A model generated the notes under the pieces. The model was given only the letters and a program-made list of their open reading frames with translations, was not told the origin of the DNA and did no database searches. A stretch of DNA of 8,306 nt, taken from positions 1 through 8,306 of the forward strand of contig JAYKHL010000091.1 in the NCBI GenBank assembly GCA_035284865.1, given 5' to 3'. Shown piece after piece: positions 5,866 through 8,306 of the stretch. A program made the translations under genes and the position numbers. The stretch's first letter is position 1. Each line of letters begins with the position of its first letter. Origin of the DNA: JAYKHL01 sp035284865 (lineage in GTDB: Bacteria; Cyanobacteriota; Sericytochromatia; S15B-MN24; JAQBPE01).

Positions 5866-6381
5866 TCACGTCGGGGCCAGGGGGCCGGATGACGGGGGGA
5901 CGCTGCGGGGCTGGAGGCGCTCTCGCAACCCCTGCAGCCAGCCCTTGGCCCGGGTGAGCAGTGCGTCCACCTGGGCCTGGTGGCGCAGGAGGTACACGAG
6001 GCGGTCCCACCAGCCCTCCGGAAGGGTCTCGGCCGGCACGGCCTCCAGCGGGGCCTCGGAGTCGGCCACGAAGCCCTGCGGGGCGACCTCGTACCGCAGC
6101 TTGAGCCCGTCGTAGCGCCGGGGGCGGGTCCGCTCCAGGCGCTCCAGCGTCGCCGCGTCCCGCACCACCACCACAAGGCGGCGCGGGTTGTTCGTCTGGG
6201 TCAGGTAGGTGCCCAGCACCCCGGGCTCGGAGCGAAGCTCCGCAGCGAGGCGTCGGTGGGCGCTCGTGGCCGCCAGGACCTCCGCGGCGTCGGGGGGAAG
6301 CGGTTTTTTGAGGCCCGGGGGATCCGCACACCCGGCCAGCGCCAGGAGCAGGAACCCTTGGAGCAGGACGCGGAGCGGCAC
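5866..6381 (-). CDS. Putative lipoprotein of unknown function
   Basis: I do not recognise this family. From the GTG at 6381 the product is 171 aa. It opens with a short lipoprotein signal (PLRVLLQGFLLLALAGC), and the canonical LAGC lipobox puts the lipid on Cys18. A Pro-rich linker follows, then a helix (about 31-52). Next is a strand-helix-strand module (VLGTYLTQT at 55-63, RLVVVVRDAATLERL at 68-82, YDGLKLRYEVAP at 90-101). That module recalls the small alpha/beta domain in some bacterial proteins that ends 'xDGxPVRxxVxG'; this is inference. The C-terminus is an amphipathic helix with a WW pair (about 124-156), then a Ser/Pro tail. An in-frame GTG at 6426 would add 15 residues before the signal, which is less likely for a lipoprotein. 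Neither start has a clear Shine-Dalgarno site. It is divergent from lepB and convergent with pgsA. Confidence 0.7.
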   Translation of the reverse strand: MPLRVLLQGFLLLALAGCADPPGLKKPLPPDAAEVLAATSAHRRLAAELRSEPGVLGTYLTQTNNPRRLVVVVRDAATLERLERTRPRRYDGLKLRYEVAPQGFVADSEAPLEAVPAETLPEGWWDRLVYLLRHQAQVDALLTRAKGWLQGLRERLQPRSVPPSSGPLAPT

Positions 6382-6459
6382 GTTATCGACTCGTGGCTTG
6401 GGGAATGATGGGGGTGACGGATGCACCGAGCGTGGGCCACAAGGGTCCCGCTGGCCTCC

Positions 6460-6465
6460 ATTCTA
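6460..6465 (-). promoter_or_regulatory. Putative -10 box for the minus-strand lipoprotein
   Basis: TAGAAT on the minus strand (ATTCTA on plus) matches the -10 consensus at 5 of 6 positions and is the most AT-rich spot in the gap between the divergent lipoprotein and lepB genes. A start near 6453 would give a leader of about 72 nt to the GTG at 6381. No matching -35 is visible at 16-18 bp. On the plus strand TCTAAA (6462-6467) is a weaker -10 candidate for lepB. Confidence 0.35.
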
Positions 6466-6553
6466 AACCCTTGGGGAGCCAGGCGACGAGTTGGCGGGAC
6501 TGTCCGGACGCTTGAAACCGCACGCGACGAGGCGGCAGCCCGCCCCCCTGGGG

Positions 6554-7141
6554 ATGGCGCTGCCCTCGGGGCGCGACGCGATCACCAGTCTCGGGCTCGC
6601 CGTCCTGCTTGCGGCCTTCTGCCACACGGTCGTCGCTGAGGCTCGCTTCATTCCCTCGGCGTCGATGGCGCCAACCCTGACGGTGGGGGATCGGCTGGTC
6701 ATCGAGAAGGTGACCTACCACCTGCACACCCCACGCCGGGGTGACATCGTGGTCTTCCGCCCGCCGATCCCGGCCATCCAGGGCCAAATCGGGCTCGACC
6801 CCAGCGTGCCCTGGATCAAACGCGTGGTGGGCCTGCCGGGCGACAGGCTGGCGCTGGCGGCGGGCCGGGTCTACCTCAACGGCCGGCGGTTGCCGGAGCC
6901 GTATGTGCTGGGTGCGGCTGCCAGCTACACCCTTCACGAGAGAATGGTGCCCCCTGGCAGCGTGTTCGTGCTGGGGGACAACCGCAACCACAGCATCGAC
7001 AGCGCCACCTGGGGGCCACTGCCGATGCAGAACATCATCGGGCGGGCCAGCTTCCGGTTCTGGCCGCCGGCCCGGTTCGGGGTGCTCGGTGCCCCCTCAC
7101 ATTCCATCGAGGTGGCGCGTGGCGCACGCGGGCTCTGGTAA
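6554..7141 (+). CDS. lepB: Signal peptidase I
   Basis: This membrane-bound Ser/Lys protease removes signal peptides from exported preproteins on the outer face of the cytoplasmic membrane. From the ATG at 6554 it is 195 aa. A single membrane segment (about 10-28, AITSLGLAVLLAAFCHTVV) is followed by box B IPSASMAPT with nucleophile S37. Next come box C/D (RRGDIVVF; WIKRVVGLPGD with general base K89) and box E (GDNR at 141-144, then S147, D149 and WG at 153-154). Box E reads DSATWG where DSR or DSH is usual. It is the short form with one membrane segment, unlike the two-segment E. coli LepB. The start is uncertain: an in-frame TTG at 6491 has GGAG 11 nt upstream and would add 21 basic residues, while the ATG at 6554 has no clear Shine-Dalgarno site. 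The gene converges on infA with only 7 bp between the stops. The exported lipoproteins nearby need the lipoprotein peptidase LspA, not this enzyme. Confidence 0.95.
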   Translation: MALPSGRDAITSLGLAVLLAAFCHTVVAEARFIPSASMAPTLTVGDRLVIEKVTYHLHTPRRGDIVVFRPPIPAIQGQIGLDPSVPWIKRVVGLPGDRLALAAGRVYLNGRRLPEPYVLGAAASYTLHERMVPPGSVFVLGDNRNHSIDSATWGPLPMQNIIGRASFRFWPPARFGVLGAPSHSIEVARGARGLW

Positions 7142-7155
7142 AACCGCTTCAGCGG
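7140..7155 (-). terminator. Short hairpin plus T-run at the infA 3' end
   Basis: On the minus strand the infA stop codon is embedded in CCGC-TGAA-GCGG (7155-7144) followed at once by TTTT (7143-7140). The 4-bp stem is short for an intrinsic terminator, but the T-run is well placed. It overlaps the lepB stop on the other strand, so it would limit antisense reading into lepB. Confidence 0.4.
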
Positions 7156-7406
7156 CGGTGGCCCGGCCGGCCAGCCGGCTGGAAATCACCCTTGGCGCGG
7201 AACGTGATCCGGCCCCGGGTCAAATCGTACGGAGACAGCTCCACCTTCACGCGGTCGCCGAGCAGCACCTTGATGCGGAACCGGCGCATGCGGCCTGCCA
7301 GGTGTCCAAGGACCTCGTGCCCGTTGTCCAGCGTGATGCGGAACATCCCGTTCGACAGGGCCTCCGCGATGGTGCCATCCATTTCCAGAACGTCTTCTTT
7401 GAGCAA
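7149..7406 (-). CDS. infA: Translation initiation factor IF-1
   Basis: IF-1 is the small OB-fold protein that binds the 30S A site and, with IF-2 and IF-3, controls start-codon selection. The product is 85 aa. KEDVLEMDGTI, MFRITLDNGHEVLGH and GDRVKVELSPYDLTRGRI are the family's signature stretches and span the whole OB fold (residues 1-71). The start is a TTG at 7404-7406, decided by a perfect AAGGAG Shine-Dalgarno site 8 nt upstream and by alignment with the usual MxKEDxIEMxG start. Two features are unusual. IF-1 is normally 71-73 aa, but here a basic, Pro/Gly-rich tail (AKGDFQPAGRPGHRR) adds about 13 residues. In addition, the common 'KNYIRI' of the 'GKMRKNYIRIL' loop is replaced by RFRIKV. 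The gene stands alone with its own promoter, away from the secY/rpmJ context seen in many genomes. It may be the only copy or a paralogue; the window cannot tell. Confidence 0.94.
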   Translation of the reverse strand: MLKEDVLEMDGTIAEALSNGMFRITLDNGHEVLGHLAGRMRRFRIKVLLGDRVKVELSPYDLTRGRITFRAKGDFQPAGRPGHRR

Positions 7407-7414
7407 ACGAGCTT

Positions 7415-7420
7415 CTCCTT
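7415..7420 (-). promoter_or_regulatory. Ribosome binding site fixing the TTG start of infA
   Basis: AAGGAG on the minus strand (CTCCTT on plus) lies 8 nt before the TTG at 7406. It is the best Shine-Dalgarno match in the window. It rules out the longer 215-aa reading that extends upstream in the same frame. Confidence 0.85.
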
Positions 7421-7428
7421 GCTGGGGG

Positions 7429-7445
7429 GGCGGCTGCGCGCCGCC
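7429..7445 (-). promoter_or_regulatory. Hairpin in the infA 5' leader
   Basis: The leader contains a perfect 6-bp GC stem, ggcggc at 7429-7434 and gccgcc at 7440-7445, with a 5-nt loop and further G-U/G-C pairs possible below it. It ends 8 nt upstream of the Shine-Dalgarno site and does not cover it. It could shield the leader from ribonucleases or take part in feedback. No known riboswitch or leader family is recognised. Confidence 0.35.
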
Positions 7446-7473
7446 TCCTGGCGACCCCAACAGCGCTGGAATC

Positions 7474-7502
7474 AAGGTACCACGGGCGACTCCGAACCTC
7501 AA
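7474..7502 (-). promoter_or_regulatory. Promoter of infA
   Basis: On the minus strand, TTGAGG (7502-7497) and TACCTT (7479-7474) are separated by exactly 17 bp. The -10 hexamer is preceded by TGG, an extended -10 feature. The -35 matches TTGACA at its first four positions. Transcription would start near 7467 and give a leader of about 60 nt. This is the only place in the window with a recognisable -35/-10 pair. Confidence 0.6.
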
Positions 7503-7538
7503 GGCACCTGCGACGGTCGTCCCTGGCGGCCCTGCACG

Positions 7539-8306
7539 ATGACGCCGCGGCGCAGGGTGCCTGCTGGCCTCCTGCGGGCCGGAGGGCTGGCCTGGCTGGC
7601 GGTCGCCACGGCAGCGTGCGTTCCCGTCCCGTCGGCGGCGGTGGAGAGCGGCCCGTGGGAGGCTGGCCTGCTCGCCAGCGGGTTCGGGCCCCTCACGGCC
7701 GACCTCGTGCAGCGGCTTGGCCGGGCGCCTGGGCTGGGGCCTCGGTCGCTGGCCGCCACGGGCATCCGGCTCGGGTGGGCCGCGCCCGAGGGGCATCAGT
7801 CTGGCAACTGGGCCTTCGACGTGGTGGTCGGGGAGCCTCCCCAGGCCACGGGCGGCGGGCCAGGCTCCTCGGGTGCCTTGCTGGCTCGCGCCCTGCCGCC
7901 CACCACGGAGGCCTTCGAGGCCGCGCTCGAGGCACGGGTTCTCCCCCTGCTGGGCGGCTGGGCTCCGGACGCCCGGCGGGTCGACACGCCCGATCCGGGC
8001 AGCGGAGGGCCGGCCGTTTTCGTCTCGGCTGCCCGGCGGGAGACCCTTTCCGTGTACCTGGGGGCCGAGGGGGGGGGCTGCCTGCGCGTGGGCTGGACGG
8101 AGGGGCCGGCCGTGGCAGAGGCGACGGTTGGCGCCACCCAGGCTCTGGTTGCCCTCGAGGAGGCCCTGGCCGCGGGAGGGGCCAGCGAGGAGGCCGCGAC
8201 CGGGGTGGACGCCTTCACGGGCGTGCCCTTCGTGAACCCCGTGGGGCTGCCCGCGGGGTGCCTCACGCTCCGCGCGCGCGCGGGGGCTGAGCCTCGGATC
8301 GCGCCG
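7539..8306 (+). CDS. Putative secreted protein or lipoprotein of unknown function (5' part)
   Basis: The frame from the ATG at 7539 is open for all 256 codons to the window edge, so the 3' end is missing. The N-terminus has a basic stretch (TPRRRVPAG), a hydrophobic core (LAWLAVATAA, 17-26) and Cys27, then a Pro-rich segment. This fits a lipoprotein signal with a weak lipobox (TAAC) or an ordinary Sec signal. The remainder has no family I recognise. It is rich in Ala, Gly and Leu, with a helix VLPLLGGW in the middle and GFGPLTADLVQRLGR near 48-62. Three further cysteines lie in the mature part, near 180 and 242 plus the lipidation candidate at 27. The upstream ggcgg (7525-7529) is only a weak ribosome site. 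It is divergent from infA. A G9 run lies at 8069-8077 and an alternating CG run at 8271-8281. Confidence 0.65.
   Translation, partial: MTPRRRVPAGLLRAGGLAWLAVATAACVPVPSAAVESGPWEAGLLASGFGPLTADLVQRLGRAPGLGPRSLAATGIRLGWAAPEGHQSGNWAFDVVVGEPPQATGGGPGSSGALLARALPPTTEAFEAALEARVLPLLGGWAPDARRVDTPDPGSGGPAVFVSAARRETLSVYLGAEGGGCLRVGWTEGPAVAEATVGATQALVALEEALAAGGASEEAATGVDAFTGVPFVNPVGLPAGCLTLRARAGAEPRIAP

Noticed and set aside
5396..6331. 311-codon open frame on the minus strand overlapping pgsA
   Set aside because: It runs antisense through pgsA and out of frame with the LAGC lipoprotein. The composition is that of a shadow frame.
7166..7182. GC-rich inverted repeat ccggccggccagccggctgg region near the infA 3' end
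   Set aside because: It lies within the infA tail codons and is explained by Pro/Gly/Arg codon use at high GC. There is no adjacent T-run.
7407..7796. N-terminal extension of the infA frame to 215 aa
   Set aside because: The AAGGAG site and the IF-1 family start place initiation at the TTG at 7406. The extension crosses the infA promoter.
7616..8290. 224-codon plus-strand frame overlapping the right-edge gene
   Set aside because: It starts inside the signal-peptide gene in another frame. The product is almost entirely Gly, Arg and Ala with no motif, so the 7539 frame is preferred.
1..8306. CRISPR arrays, tRNA or rRNA genes, insertion sequences
   Set aside because: I found no regularly spaced direct repeats, no cloverleaf-like region, no transposase and no terminal inverted repeats by reading. 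A covariance-model scan would be needed for a firm negative on small RNAs.

Overview
This window comes from a GC-rich bacterial chromosome and is mostly housekeeping genes, with a small accessory patch at the left end. Every supported gene is bacterial in character: Shine-Dalgarno sites, GTG and TTG starts, lipoprotein signals, short intergenic gaps and a textbook intrinsic terminator. I cannot name the species. The signal peptidase (short N-tail, one membrane segment, compact catalytic domain) and RimO read most like cyanobacterial-type proteins as I remember them. A high-GC relative of the Cyanobacteriota is therefore a tentative guess, not a result.

Layout from left to right. (1) Positions 1-246 hold the 3' end of a plus-strand gene whose tail resembles the C-terminus of DUF499-type ATPases. 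A convergent minus-strand gene at 331-1266 encodes a PD-(D/E)XK (Rpn/DUF4351-like) putative nuclease. A palindromic element lies between them. This is the accessory part. (2) Minus-strand icd (1402-2628) encodes an NADP-type isocitrate dehydrogenase of the homodimeric class, with its own promoter, Shine-Dalgarno site and strong terminator. (3) Divergent from icd runs a plus-strand cluster, 2722-5816: a YVTN beta-propeller lipoprotein, rimO (ribosomal protein S12 methylthiotransferase) and pgsA (phosphatidylglycerophosphate synthase). Gaps of 15 bp and then a 4-bp ATGA overlap point to one operon. (4) A minus-strand lipoprotein of unknown function (5866-6381) is divergent from lepB (signal peptidase I, 6554-7141). 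(5) lepB converges tightly on infA (translation initiation factor IF-1, 7149-7406, minus), which has a TTG start, a recognisable promoter and a hairpin in its leader. (6) Divergent from infA, an unrecognised secreted protein or lipoprotein starts at 7539 and runs off the right edge.

The common themes are envelope biogenesis (pgsA makes anionic phospholipid, lepB cleaves signal peptides, three predicted lipoproteins) and translation (rimO, infA). I found no CRISPR array, tRNA, rRNA or insertion sequence, and no convincing undescribed multi-gene system. The points most worth following are the left-end accessory pair, the YVTN lipoprotein built into the rimO-pgsA operon with a nearly leaderless promoter, the infA leader and start, and the two lipoproteins of unknown function.
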